Source: Verrucomicrobiota bacterium (GTDB lineage Bacteria; Verrucomicrobiota; Verrucomicrobiia; Verrucomicrobiales; DEV007). From it: a DNA stretch of 64,000 bases. Positions 54,369 through 63,937 of the stretch are shown one piece after another. The stretch is from assembly GCA_030625775.1 (NCBI GenBank), contig DAOUQC010000012.1, positions 1 through 64,000 on the forward strand, written 5' to 3'. The position numbers and the translations under genes are program-made. The notes beneath the pieces were generated by a model. It had not been told where the DNA came from. It worked only from the letters and a program-made list of their open reading frames with translations, and ran no database searches. Each line of letters opens with the position of its first letter. Position 1 is the first letter of the stretch.

Positions 54369-55406
54369 ATGAAGGGAAATCAATTTTATACCGTATTTGG
54401 AATCGTAAGTGCAGTCCTGCTGGGGGCCGCTGGATTCTATTGTTACAAGGGATACAGTTCTTATCAGGAGGCAGGTGGAGAGTTTAATACTCGCCGCACG
54501 GCTCTGTTGCGACTGAAGCGCAGCGAGCCCTATCCCAACGAGGAGAATCTGGGGAGAATCGAAAAAGAGGTAGGCGAATATGAGGGAGAGATTAACAGTT
54601 TGTTCAAGATCCTGGATCGCTTCCAACAGCCTCTGAACGGGAATATCAATGATACCCAGTTCCCGCAGATCCTGAAGTCAAAGATTGAAGCTTTCAAGGC
54701 TCTGGCTAAGAAAAAAGGTATCACAATCGAAGAGGAGAAGGAGTTCTATATGGCGATGGATGCCTATCGAACCACCCTGCCGAATCCCAAGGCGGTTCCC
54801 TTGCTCGATTACCAATTGGGGGCGATCGAATATTTATTGAATATTCTGGCCGAGGCTGGTGTGACCCATTTGATTAATTTAGATCGTGAGTTGTTGCCGG
54901 TGGAGATGGCTGAAGGAGGAGCCAAGGAGGCTCCGGTTGACAGTTCATCGGTGGCTGCCAAGTATCCGGTGAGTCTGACTTTCGAAACCAAGCACCCTGC
55001 ATTTGAGCGATTGGTGAACCAGATCACTAACGATGATAAGTACTTTTTTATTCTGAGAGCCCTGAGGGTGGATAACAACGCAAAAGAAGGGGCGACGAAG
55101 GGCGAAGGGGATGATGCCAACAGTGGTCCCCGCTATGTGAATGCTTCAGGTGAAGAGGCACCGGAGGATTTGATCAACAAGATTCCCCAGGGATTGGAGG
55201 TGCCGGCCCAGGTAGCGTGGATGAGGGATAACGGGGGCTATGAATTGCAGAGCAGTGATGCACGGATTTTGCTTGGAGATGAAAGCCTGAGGGTATTTAT
55301 GGTGATTGATTTGGTTAGATTTGCCGATGCCTCGGAAAAAGTTGCCAAGGATGAAGGGGAGGAAAAAAAAGAGCCAGGCGGCAAAGGAGAAAAGGCAAAA
55401 AAGTAG
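54369..55406 (+). CDS. Amuc_1100-like pilus-associated envelope protein
   Basis: 345 residues from the ATG at 54369 (a TTG at 54357 is also in frame). An N-terminal membrane helix (about 7-27) leads to a coiled-coil (about 30-110) and two beta-alpha domains. From memory of Amuc_1100, matching positions are SLVNKLAECGL-like EYLLNILAEAGVTHLINLDRELLPVE, the YPVSLTFETKHPAFERLVNQITNDDKYFFIL block and the closing GDESLRVFMVIDLVRF. The fold is related to PilO/PilN. The acidic/Lys-rich tail (KVAKDEGEEKKE) is different. Amuc_1100 is known as a TLR2-active surface protein in Akkermansia; here the role is structural by inference. Confidence 0.8.
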   Translation: MKGNQFYTVFGIVSAVLLGAAGFYCYKGYSSYQEAGGEFNTRRTALLRLKRSEPYPNEENLGRIEKEVGEYEGEINSLFKILDRFQQPLNGNINDTQFPQILKSKIEAFKALAKKKGITIEEEKEFYMAMDAYRTTLPNPKAVPLLDYQLGAIEYLLNILAEAGVTHLINLDRELLPVEMAEGGAKEAPVDSSSVAAKYPVSLTFETKHPAFERLVNQITNDDKYFFILRALRVDNNAKEGATKGEGDDANSGPRYVNASGEEAPEDLINKIPQGLEVPAQVAWMRDNGGYELQSSDARILLGDESLRVFMVIDLVRFADASEKVAKDEGEEKKEPGGKGEKAKK

Positions 55407-55477
55407 TTGATGGATTGAAGTGAATGGATGGGCCCGGGAGAAAGGGGTCGATGAGAATTGAAGGGTAACAAAGAAAG

Positions 55478-56449
55478 ATGGATATTTCCAAAGACTGGGA
55501 AAAATTGGTTTTGATTGTGGTAGCGTTGTTAACGCTGTTCCTGGCGCAATCCTATATCAGGCAGAGCACAGCTTACGGCAGTAAGTTTGAGATTAAATCT
55601 GTGGTGCCAAGTAATGAGTTGCCTGAGATGGAAAAGGAAACGGTGGTGACTTCGAGGAATCTGGTTGAGCAGAAGTCCCTGTGGATTCCTCCGGAAAGAG
55701 GAGATCCTCCAAGGCCGATTCCGCTGTTCAAGTCGATTACAATTGTTGAGATTCAGGGTAAATTGGTCGATATGAGTAAAGAAAAGCCGGTAGTCAGGCC
55801 TCCTGCCAGTAACCGGTGGCTGCTGGAGCATGAACTCGATTTTTTAAATTCCAATGTTCTGGAGCAGGATCCGGATGGGGACGGTTTTTCTTCGCTGGAA
55901 GAATGGAATGCTAAAACTTCCCCTCGCGATCCGTCCTCGCACCCGCCCTTTGCAGGCAAACTGGTTCTCATAGCCCAGCGGCAGAAAAATTATATTTTGG
56001 AATTTGCCGCACAACCGGATGAAGAACGTTTTCAGATCATTCGCCACCCCAGCAGCGGACAGAAGCGCGGGACTTTTATCATGCGTAAAGGGGAAACCTC
56101 TCCTGACAAGGTATTCCGGATTGATGGTTTTGCCAAAAAACAGGCTGTCAGCAATTTGGGAATCAAGGTGGATGCTTCGGAATTGTCGATCACTTATCTG
56201 CCGGATGGACGGAGTGTAAAGCTGGTCAGACGGGTGAAAGAGACTATTCCAACCTTCTTCGGGCAGTTCAAATTGATGCTAAAACCTGACACCGATGAGT
56301 TTTATGTGCAGAAGGGAAAGACCTTCCGTTTGCCAATTGACCCTGAAACAGAGTATAAACTCATTGACATTGACCCCGAAAAAGCGGTAATCTCCTTCGA
56401 ATCTGAGCCTGGTAAGGAAGTGAAGATTGAAATCAAGCTCAGGAAGTAG
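55478..56449 (+). CDS. Amuc_1099-like envelope protein with DPDGDG calcium-loop
   Basis: 323 residues with one N-terminal membrane helix (about 9-27) and a periplasmic beta-rich part. The segment FLNSNVLEQDPDGDGFSSLEEWNAKTSPRD is a thrombospondin-3/EF-hand-like calcium loop. The remainder resembles PilP-like domains but is not recognised. It lies between the Amuc_1100-like gene and the secretin, as in Akkermansia. Confidence 0.75.
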   Translation: MDISKDWEKLVLIVVALLTLFLAQSYIRQSTAYGSKFEIKSVVPSNELPEMEKETVVTSRNLVEQKSLWIPPERGDPPRPIPLFKSITIVEIQGKLVDMSKEKPVVRPPASNRWLLEHELDFLNSNVLEQDPDGDGFSSLEEWNAKTSPRDPSSHPPFAGKLVLIAQRQKNYILEFAAQPDEERFQIIRHPSSGQKRGTFIMRKGETSPDKVFRIDGFAKKQAVSNLGIKVDASELSITYLPDGRSVKLVRRVKETIPTFFGQFKLMLKPDTDEFYVQKGKTFRLPIDPETEYKLIDIDPEKAVISFESEPGKEVKIEIKLRK

Positions 56450-56479
56450 CCAGTTTTAGTGACAATTTTGATATAAGCA

Positions 56480-59212
56480 ATGACTTTGCTGCCGGCAATG
56501 GTGGTGGGTTTCTTATTTTTTATAAACATGAAAAGCGCGTTGAAATACAGCAAAAGTAATATTGGAATCGGTCGCAGCGTAAAGCTGGCCGCCTTTACAG
56601 GTGTCATGGCTTCCGTATTTGTATCCGGATCAGAAGTTCGTGCGGAAGCGGGTGGCGGTGCTGCCGGCGGAGTAGGAGGTGCACCCGGAGTGGCGAGTCG
56701 CTACGTGATCAGACTGCAGGAACGAGTGAGGAAAGCAGATGAAGCGGCCCTCCGTGGATCCCAGTTGCTCGCCGATGGTGATTACGAAGGAGCTATCCGG
56801 GAGTTTCGGGCGGCTTTGGATTTGTTGCCGGATGCTCCAATGACCAAGGATCGTCATGACGCCTATACCCGCTCTTATGCCAATGCGAGTGTGAAACTGG
56901 CTCGCCAGCGTGCCGAGGAAGGCCGTTATCCCGATGCTATCCAGTTGGTTGAGAATGTATTGGCTCCGACGGTGGACCCAGACAATATCGAAGCCAAAAA
57001 ATTATTGGAGCAGTTGAATGATCCTGAATATTATTCACCAGCCATGACTCCGGAATACCTGGCGAAAGTCCGGCGTGTTGAGTTGGCTCTCAAAACGGCT
57101 CAGGGTGCAATGGATCTAGGTGATTATGATCGAGCCGAAAGCGAGTATTTTGCGGCTTTGAATGACGATAATTATAATGAAGCATCACGACGGGGCTTGG
57201 AAGAGAATGCCCGATTGAAAACGAATTACGCCAATGCGGCTCGCAATCACACCCGGGCTGATTTTTTACAACAGGTGGCAGCTAGTTGGGAATTGCCTGT
57301 GCCGACCCGGATTAGGAGTGGTTTGGAGATTGGGCCAGTGGTTGCAGAAGACGGGACTGCTGGAGTGGCTTATATCGAGGACAAACTGAAAAGCATCATC
57401 CTGCCAAGTGTGGAGTTCCAAGACACTCCTTTGAAGGATGCGGTGGCCTTTCTTCAGGAGAGAAGTGTGGAACTCGATGTTAGAGAGAATGATCCTGCAA
57501 GGAAAGGGATCAATTTTATTCTACAAATTGATAGTGGAGGTGGAGCGGCAGCACCTGCAGCACCTGCAGCTGATGCAGGAGGTTTTGATGATGCAGCTGG
57601 CGGCGGTGGTTTTGGCGGTGGAGGTGGAGGTGGCGCGGCAGATGCGCCAATTACCTTGAAACTCACCAACGTGCCATTGGTCACGGCTCTTAAATACACG
57701 GTGTCATTGGCTAACTTGAAATACAAAGTGGAGCCTCATGCCGTGCTTATTATACCAATTTCCACACCGGACACTGACCTTTTCACCAATGTGTATGTCG
57801 TGCCTCCCACTTTTCTGTCAGCTGGCGGCGGCGGTGACGGCGGCGATGGCGGGGCAGCAGCCGACCCCTTTGCAGACGATAGCGGTGGCGGCGGCTCTGG
57901 ACCCAAGGCGAGGAGTACGGCTAAAGATATTTTGATTGAAGCCGGGGTGACTTTTGCACCGGGCACAAGTGCCATTTACAATCCGGGCACATCCCAGTTG
58001 ATCGTGCGCAATACGCAGGACCAGATTGAGCTGATCGAAGCCTATATCGACTCGATTAAAGGCAAAGCCGAGAAGCAGATTTATATCACTTCCAAGTTCA
58101 TTGAAATTGCCCAGGATAATACTGACGAGTTGGGCTTTGACTGGTTGATGGGAGGATTCAACATTGGCGGCAACAAGGTTTTTGGAGCTGGTGGAACGGA
58201 TGGAAACGGAGTTCCAACTAATCAGGCGGATTATTCTTTCAACGCTCCTGGCAGCACGACTCCGGTGGGCACCAATCCGATCACCGCCGGAAACCGCAGT
58301 GGTGACCTGGCTCTGGCTAATGACAGCATTAACGGTTTGATTAATAATGCGAATGACATCGTTACTTCCAGCACGGAGCTTTCCAAAGCACCGGGCGTGT
58401 TTGGTATTGCAGGAGTCTTTACGGATCCTCAGTTCCAGGTGGTGATACGGGCTTTGGCACAGAAGAAGGGAGTTGACCTGATGTCCGCTCCGAGTGTGAT
58501 GGCGCGTAGTGGACAGCGAGCTAAAATCGAAGTGATTCGTGAGTTCATCTATCCCACGGAATACGATCCACCGGAAATTCCCAATCAGATTGGGTCGACA
58601 ACTGGCATTGGTGGCGGCAGCGGTGGAACGATTCCAGTGACTCCGGCCAACCCGACAGCTTTCGAAACGCGTAACACTGGTGTGACGCTGGAAGTTGACC
58701 CTGTTCTCGGGGCGGATGAATTCACTATTGATTTGAGCCTTTCTCCGGAGGTGGTGGAGTTCGACGGCTTCATCAACTACGGCACACCGATTTTTTCGGG
58801 TGCTACAAGTGCTTTGGGGGGGCAGTCAATACTGACTACTAACCGTATTTTGATGCCTGTTTTTGCAACTCGCAAAGTGACTACCCAGGTGACCATCTGG
58901 GATGGCCAGACGGTTGCGATTGGTGGTCTGATGCGTGAGGATGTGCAGGACGTGGAAGACAAGGTTCCTGTGGTGGGAGATTTGCCCTTGGTCGGACGTT
59001 TGTTCCGCTCCAGTTCCGAGCAGCATTTGAAACGCAATCTGACGATTTTTGTGAAAGCGGTGATCATGGATCCAGCGGGAGCAAGGTATCACGTGCCTAC
59101 GGCTGAGCAGGACTCTAACGCACCACTTGATATGACGGTTCCAGGCTTGGCCCCAAGACCGCCAGTTGAAGTGATCGGACCGGTTGGATTGGGCGGCGGT
59201 TTCACGAAATAG
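56480..59212 (+). CDS. Secretin (GspD/PilQ-like) outer-membrane channel, Amuc_1098-like
   Basis: 910 residues (a start at the ATG at 56528 would place the signal peptide more naturally: MKSALKYSK ... VSGSEVRAEA). An N-terminal TPR-like region (DGDYEGAIREFRAALDLLPDAP; LGDYDRAESEYFAALNDDNYNEA) is followed by N0/N1-like modules separated by two glycine-rich linkers (about 371-389 and 448-476), and the secretin core with FDWLMGGFNIGGN, MSAPSVMARSGQRAKIEVIREFIYP, TRKVTTQVTIWDGQTVAIGGLMRED and VPVVGDLPLVGRLFRSS. It should form the outer-membrane ring of the assembly. Last gene before the terminator. Confidence 0.92.
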   Translation: MTLLPAMVVGFLFFINMKSALKYSKSNIGIGRSVKLAAFTGVMASVFVSGSEVRAEAGGGAAGGVGGAPGVASRYVIRLQERVRKADEAALRGSQLLADGDYEGAIREFRAALDLLPDAPMTKDRHDAYTRSYANASVKLARQRAEEGRYPDAIQLVENVLAPTVDPDNIEAKKLLEQLNDPEYYSPAMTPEYLAKVRRVELALKTAQGAMDLGDYDRAESEYFAALNDDNYNEASRRGLEENARLKTNYANAARNHTRADFLQQVAASWELPVPTRIRSGLEIGPVVAEDGTAGVAYIEDKLKSIILPSVEFQDTPLKDAVAFLQERSVELDVRENDPARKGINFILQIDSGGGAAAPAAPAADAGGFDDAAGGGGFGGGGGGGAADAPITLKLTNVPLVTALKYTVSLANLKYKVEPHAVLIIPISTPDTDLFTNVYVVPPTFLSAGGGGDGGDGGAAADPFADDSGGGGSGPKARSTAKDILIEAGVTFAPGTSAIYNPGTSQLIVRNTQDQIELIEAYIDSIKGKAEKQIYITSKFIEIAQDNTDELGFDWLMGGFNIGGNKVFGAGGTDGNGVPTNQADYSFNAPGSTTPVGTNPITAGNRSGDLALANDSINGLINNANDIVTSSTELSKAPGVFGIAGVFTDPQFQVVIRALAQKKGVDLMSAPSVMARSGQRAKIEVIREFIYPTEYDPPEIPNQIGSTTGIGGGSGGTIPVTPANPTAFETRNTGVTLEVDPVLGADEFTIDLSLSPEVVEFDGFINYGTPIFSGATSALGGQSILTTNRILMPVFATRKVTTQVTIWDGQTVAIGGLMREDVQDVEDKVPVVGDLPLVGRLFRSSSEQHLKRNLTIFVKAVIMDPAGARYHVPTAEQDSNAPLDMTVPGLAPRPPVEVIGPVGLGGGFTK

Positions 59213-59258
59213 ATTTAGAAAGCTCATTTTGAGTGGACTTTTAATCTCTTAACGATTT

Positions 59259-59286
59259 AAAGGGGCTGAGTGATCAGTCCCTTTTC
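59259..59286 (+). terminator. Intrinsic terminator of the pilus-like operon
   Basis: Stem AAAGGGGCTGA / TCAGTCCCTTT (one G-T pair) with GTGA loop, then TTCC; 47 bases after the secretin stop. Confidence 0.8.
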
Positions 59287-59345
59287 CGTTGGTTCTGGTG
59301 GCGGTGCTGTCAGAAGTTGGTTGTGCATTGTAGGTCAGGTCTAAT

Positions 59346-59963
59346 ATGTTTGTTTTAGCTGTCACTGGAGGTGTCGCCAGCGGAAAATCACTTTTTGCCG
59401 AAGTGTTTGCGGAATTGACTGGAGGCGCAAGTGAGCGGTTTGATTGTGATGGTGCGGTTCATTCATTATTGGCTGAACCGGATATATTGGATGAGATAAG
59501 GAAATATTTTGGGAGTGAGGTTTTTGATGAAGGAGGAGAGTTGAATCGTGGACTTTTGCGCGATCGGGTGTTTGCTTCTGAGGAGGACAGGAAAAAATTG
59601 GAAAGCCTTCTGCATCCTGGAGTATTGCAGCAAGCTGAGCTTGTTATGAAGGTTGCAGCAGGCCGGGATGAGCCTCCTGATTATTTGTTGTTTGAAGTTC
59701 CCTTGTTATATGAAGTTGATTTTTCTCTACAACGTGACACCGATGTGGTAGTTGCAACTTCTCCAGAGGTTCAACTGAAGCGTTTGAGAGAGGACAGGGG
59801 GCTGGATGATGAAGTGATCGAGCAGATAATAAAATCCCAATTACCAATGGTAGAAAAAATATCTCGTGCGCAACAGGTGATTTGGAATGACGGTTGCAGG
59901 GAAGAGCTTGTTGAACAGGCTCATTTGTTGAAAGTATGGATTGATAAAAAGGTAGGTGAATGA
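59346..59963 (+). CDS. coaE: Dephospho-CoA kinase
   Basis: Final step of CoA synthesis. 205 residues with P-loop AVTGGVASGKSLFAEVF, FDCDGAVHSLL, FLLFEVPLLYEVDF-like (LLFEVPLLYEV), and the lid VVATSPEVQLKRLREDRGL. Overlaps rho by four bases (ATGA), so the two are coupled; coaE-rho is common in Verrucomicrobia by recollection. Confidence 0.95.
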   Translation: MFVLAVTGGVASGKSLFAEVFAELTGGASERFDCDGAVHSLLAEPDILDEIRKYFGSEVFDEGGELNRGLLRDRVFASEEDRKKLESLLHPGVLQQAELVMKVAAGRDEPPDYLLFEVPLLYEVDFSLQRDTDVVVATSPEVQLKRLREDRGLDDEVIEQIIKSQLPMVEKISRAQQVIWNDGCREELVEQAHLLKVWIDKKVGE

Positions 59964-61291
59964 CTAGTGAAGCTGATACAGCTGGTAAGGCTGAAAAACC
60001 GGAAAAGCCGGAAAAACCACAGGTGGAGGTGCCTGAACTGATCAATCTGAATGAGTTTTTGAAATGCTCGCTGGCTGATTTGCAATCACAGGCGCAAGAA
60101 CTTGGCTTGCGTGTGGCTGGAGTGAGATCGAAACACCAATTGATTTTTGAGATCCTCACTTTTTTTGGGCACAATGGCACTCGCATAGAAGCGGAGGGGG
60201 TTTTGGATTACAACGGGGAGAATTACGGTTTCCTCAGATGGCCCGAGTTGAGTTTCATGCCCAATGTGGATGATGTGTATGTTTCCCCTTCGTTCATCCG
60301 TCAATATGAGCTGAAGCCGGGCAACCTGATCAGATGTGTAGTGAGATCGCCACGGGATCGAGAAAAGTTTCTCTCCCTGGATTCTGTAATTAGCATAGAA
60401 GGGGTTGAGGAAAGTGAATGGAAAGTTCCTGTTCCTTTTGACAAGCTGACGGCATTGTTTCCATCCGAACGGCTTATTTTGGAGCACAGTGGTGCGGAAT
60501 CGCCTTCAGCCCGGGTAGTGGATCTCATCGCTCCCCTCGGCAAAGGGCAGCGTGGTCTGATTGTGGCACCTCCCCGTGCGGGAAAGACCATTTTACTGAA
60601 AGACATTGCGGTGTCGATTCAGAAAAACCACCCGGAAGTGGAGCTGATCATTCTTTTATTGGATGAGCGTCCCGAGGAGGTGACTGATTTCAAGGAAACG
60701 GTTGAGGCAGCGGTTTATGCTTCGACTTTTGATGAGCCTCCCAAACGTCATGTCCAGCTTTCGGAAATGGTGGCCCAACGAGCAAAACGTCTGGTAGAGG
60801 TGGGCAGGGATGTGGTGATCCTGCTCGATAGCCTGACTCGTTTGTCGCGTGGGCACAATTCAAATATGCCCGGCAAAGGCCGCACGGGCAGTGGGGGGCT
60901 GAATACCCAGGCCCTGGAGAAACCAAGAAAGTTTTTTGGGGCTGCCCGGAACGTGGAAGAAGGTGGCAGCCTGACCATTTTGGCAACTTGTCTGGTGGAG
61001 ACCGACAGCCGGATGGACGATGTGATTTTTGAAGAATTTAAAGGCACGGGGAATATGGAGATCTACCTGGATCGCGAACTGGCTGAGAAGCGTGTCTTCC
61101 CAGCGATCCATTCCCTGCAATCTGGAACCCGTAAGGATGAACTTCTATACCACCCGGATGAGCAGCAACGGGTAAATGGAGTGCGGCGTCAACTGGCCCA
61201 GATGCCGGCGGGGGAAGCAATGGAAATGTTGGTCAAAAATATCAAGCTCACAGGATCGAATGCCGAGCTGCTATTGAGGGGCTTGCGTTGA
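59960..61291 (+). CDS. rho: Transcription termination factor Rho
   Basis: RNA-dependent ATPase/helicase that ends transcripts. 443 residues: short acidic/Lys-Pro start, N-terminal Rho_N helical domain LADLQSQAQELGLRVAG, RNA-binding CSD ILTFFG ... VLDYNGENYGFLRW ... DVYVSPSFIRQYELKPGN, Walker A PPRAGKTILLKD, Walker B VVILLDSLTRLSRGHN, the Q-loop and R-loop NVEEGGSLTILATCLVETDSRMDDVIFEEFKGTGNMEI. All essential residues are present. Confidence 0.97.
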   Translation: MTSEADTAGKAEKPEKPEKPQVEVPELINLNEFLKCSLADLQSQAQELGLRVAGVRSKHQLIFEILTFFGHNGTRIEAEGVLDYNGENYGFLRWPELSFMPNVDDVYVSPSFIRQYELKPGNLIRCVVRSPRDREKFLSLDSVISIEGVEESEWKVPVPFDKLTALFPSERLILEHSGAESPSARVVDLIAPLGKGQRGLIVAPPRAGKTILLKDIAVSIQKNHPEVELIILLLDERPEEVTDFKETVEAAVYASTFDEPPKRHVQLSEMVAQRAKRLVEVGRDVVILLDSLTRLSRGHNSNMPGKGRTGSGGLNTQALEKPRKFFGAARNVEEGGSLTILATCLVETDSRMDDVIFEEFKGTGNMEIYLDRELAEKRVFPAIHSLQSGTRKDELLYHPDEQQRVNGVRRQLAQMPAGEAMEMLVKNIKLTGSNAELLLRGLR

Positions 61292-61316
61292 ACTTGAGTG
61301 TTTAAGTAGATGTAAG

Positions 61317-62480
61317 ATGGGTGAGGTAGAAAGTGAATTGCTGAGGTGGTTGGAAACAGCGTCGGAAGAATCGACTTCTGAACTGCCCGAAAGCTACATT
61401 GATCAACCTGGCCAGGTTCTGGAGTTGGTGGCCAGGCTGCGTGACAGGGGCGAAACCTGGTGCACAGTTGACACAGAGGCAGACAGCATGCATTCGTATG
61501 AGACCAAGTTGTGTCTGATTCAATTTGCGACCCCTCATGAAATGGCTTTGATCGATCCCCTGGCAATGAATCGTCAGGATTTGATGCCTCTGATGCATTA
61601 TCTGGATGAGGCCGAGGGGGTATGGATGCATGGGGCTGATTACGATATGGCTTTGTTCCTGCAGACTTTTGGTTTTGTACCAAAAAACATATGGGATACC
61701 CAGACAGCCGCCAGATTGACCGGGGCCGAGAAATTTGGTCTGGGCAGTTTGATTGAAGCTGAGTTTGAAGTGGTTTTGTCCAAGCAATCACAGAAAGCGG
61801 ATTGGGGGCGCCGACCTCTGAGTGAAAAAATGGTGACCTATGCTTATAATGATGTGCGCTATTTATTAACCATGGGAGCACGGTTGATTGAGCGATTGAA
61901 ACAGCATGATCGATTGCAGTGGTTTGAGGAAAGTTGCCGGGCAGCGAGGCGGGATGTATTGCAAAGGGAGGAGCGGCCAAAGGAGGATGCCTGGAGGATA
62001 AATGGTTGGGGAAAACTTTCACATCAGGAATTGGTTTATTTGAGGGCTCTGTGGGTGTGGAGGGATGAGGAGTGCCGGCGCCTTGATCGCCCTGCATTCA
62101 AGTTCCTGGGTAATGCACAACTGATGCAGATGGTGAACGATTTAGGGAGGGGGCAGCAAGTCAATCCTCCGCATTATATTCGTCCCGGGGCGGCCCGCAG
62201 GCTGGCTGAGGCGATTGTCGAGGCAAGCAAGGTGGATAAAGCGGAATGGCCTGAAAAGAGGCCTGAACGATCCGGTAAACGGCTCAAATTGGATGAGGTG
62301 GCATTCCAGTCCCTGCGATCCAAAAGGAATAAGATTGCCGCTTCATTGGGGATTGATGCCACTTTGATGGGATCCCGCTCGATTCTGGAAAGATTGACTG
62401 CAGAAGATGCGAACGAATCGGCATCGGATCTATTACTCAAGTGGCAGCAGGATTTGTTGTTTGGCGGCGAGAGCAAGTGA
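61317..62480 (+). CDS. rnd: Ribonuclease D
   Basis: 387-residue 3'-5' exoribonuclease. DEDDy active site: DTEADSMHSYETKLCLIQFA (Asp, Glu), WMHGADYDMALF (Asp) and YAYNDVRYLL (Tyr, Asp). A C-terminal HRDC domain (about 210-300) is followed by a second HRDC-like region. Trims tRNA precursors. Follows rho by 25 bases. Confidence 0.93.
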   Translation: MGEVESELLRWLETASEESTSELPESYIDQPGQVLELVARLRDRGETWCTVDTEADSMHSYETKLCLIQFATPHEMALIDPLAMNRQDLMPLMHYLDEAEGVWMHGADYDMALFLQTFGFVPKNIWDTQTAARLTGAEKFGLGSLIEAEFEVVLSKQSQKADWGRRPLSEKMVTYAYNDVRYLLTMGARLIERLKQHDRLQWFEESCRAARRDVLQREERPKEDAWRINGWGKLSHQELVYLRALWVWRDEECRRLDRPAFKFLGNAQLMQMVNDLGRGQQVNPPHYIRPGAARRLAEAIVEASKVDKAEWPEKRPERSGKRLKLDEVAFQSLRSKRNKIAASLGIDATLMGSRSILERLTAEDANESASDLLLKWQQDLLFGGESK

Positions 62481-62557
62481 GATCAAAACAGGTATCTTCC
62501 GACAAATAGGGGGATTTGTCTCACAGTCTTACTCACTGCCGCGGTTTTGGTGGCCCC

Positions 62558-63937
62558 TTAGCTCAGTGCTTTCTCACGTTCAATTTTCAAGCCCATTTTA
62601 CGGTAGAGGGTTGCGATGCTGACACCAAGCATGCCGGCTGTTTTTTCACGGGAGCCGTTGTTGAACTTGAGGGTCTCACTGATGAACAGACGCTCCTGTT
62701 TGCGAATGTAATTGGACAGTGATTCTCCGAGAGGGATGGGTTGCGTCGTTTGCTGTTCACTACCTGGAAGCTCGAGTTTTTGGATGACCTTCGGTGGTAA
62801 ATCGCTCGGGCGGATGTGGTTTTTTTCGCAAAGGCAGCAGGCGCGTTCGATGGCATTCTGAAGCTCGCCGACATTGCCTGGCCAACGGTAGAGTTCCAGT
62901 AGCTTTTTGGCATAAGAATCAATTTCGTAAGCTTTGTTTCGGGTGGTCTTCGAATAACGATCCAGAAAATATTCAATGAGCAGGGGGATGTCTTCTTTCC
63001 GATCCCTCAGTGAAGGGATGGGGACAGGGATGACTGATAATTTATAGTAAAGATCCTCCCGGAACGTCCCTTCGCTGATGCATTTTTCCAGAGGAATGGT
63101 CGAAGTGGTAATCACGCGGGCTTCCAGATGATCCGGAGAGGATGCCTGAAGTCGTCGCTCGGCACTCTCTTCCAGATAGGTTTCCAACTGGGATTGTAGA
63201 CGAAGGGGGAGGACATTGATTTCCTCCAGTACCACGGTGCCACCTGCAGCACGAGTGAAAATAGATTGTGATTCACCTGCGGGGTGGCCGAATAATTCGA
63301 TCTCAAGAAGGTTTTCCGGTAGGGCGCTGCATTGTAGGGTTTTGAAGGGAGCGGGGTTCCTATTGCTGGAGTTGTGAAGATGGCGGGCAACCATTTGTTT
63401 GCCTGTTCCGAATTCACCTTCGAGCAGTACTGGGCTGTTGTTATCGGCTATTTTGCCGACTAGAGTTAGTATTTCAGTTATTTTAGGGCTTGTGCCAATC
63501 AGTTGGGAGTGTGACAGATGCAGTTCCAGTTCACTTGAGTCAGTGATGGTAGGACAAGGGCTTGAATCACCGGGTGCTTTTTCCTTAAGGGCCAGATTGA
63601 TCGTACGCTGCAGGTCAGCTAGTTCAAAAGGTTTGGTCAGGTAGTCAAATGCGCCAAGCTTCATGGCTTGCACGGCAGAATCTACGCTCCCGTGCCCGGT
63701 GACCATAATCACTCGGGTTTGCGGATGATTTTGTTGACTGTGCTCGATGATATCCAATCCCAGCATGTCGCCAATCTTGAGATCAACAATCATGAGATCG
63801 GGAGAAACGCTATCGAGCTTTGCTATTCCTTCTTTTCCTGTCAGGCAGGTGAAGGTGGTGTGGCCCTGGCGTTTGCACACCTTGCTCATCAGTTGCAGGA
63901 TGCCTGTTTCGTCGTCGATAATTAAAATATTGGCCAT
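62558..63937 (-). CDS. NtrC-like response regulator with degenerate AAA+ domain (no GAFTGA)
   Basis: 459 residues: an intact receiver (IIDDETGI, phospho-Asp in MIVDLKIGD, MVTGHG, YLTKPF), an AAA+ domain and a Fis-type helix-turn-helix (REKTAGMLGVSIATLYRKM). In the AAA+ part Walker A is LLEGEFGTGKQMVA and Walker B is GGTVVLEEI (Glu where Asp is usual). The sigma-54 contact loop GAFTGA is missing: LFGHPAGESQSIFTRAAGGT is about seven residues shorter than normal and lacks it. The sensor II block reads WPGNVGELQNAIERA, with Gly for the usual Arg. This resembles bEBP relatives that act without sigma-54. Partner kinase not in view. Confidence 0.9.
   Translation of the reverse strand: MANILIIDDETGILQLMSKVCKRQGHTTFTCLTGKEGIAKLDSVSPDLMIVDLKIGDMLGLDIIEHSQQNHPQTRVIMVTGHGSVDSAVQAMKLGAFDYLTKPFELADLQRTINLALKEKAPGDSSPCPTITDSSELELHLSHSQLIGTSPKITEILTLVGKIADNNSPVLLEGEFGTGKQMVARHLHNSSNRNPAPFKTLQCSALPENLLEIELFGHPAGESQSIFTRAAGGTVVLEEINVLPLRLQSQLETYLEESAERRLQASSPDHLEARVITTSTIPLEKCISEGTFREDLYYKLSVIPVPIPSLRDRKEDIPLLIEYFLDRYSKTTRNKAYEIDSYAKKLLELYRWPGNVGELQNAIERACCLCEKNHIRPSDLPPKVIQKLELPGSEQQTTQPIPLGESLSNYIRKQERLFISETLKFNNGSREKTAGMLGVSIATLYRKMGLKIEREKALS

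Noticed and set aside
57590-57905. Glycine-rich stretches in the secretin as a separate surface repeat protein
   Set aside because: They are in-frame linkers between secretin N-modules and not separate genes.
61189-62097. 302-residue minus frame opposite rnd
   Set aside because: RNase D active-site residues are in the + frame; the minus frame has no recognisable features.
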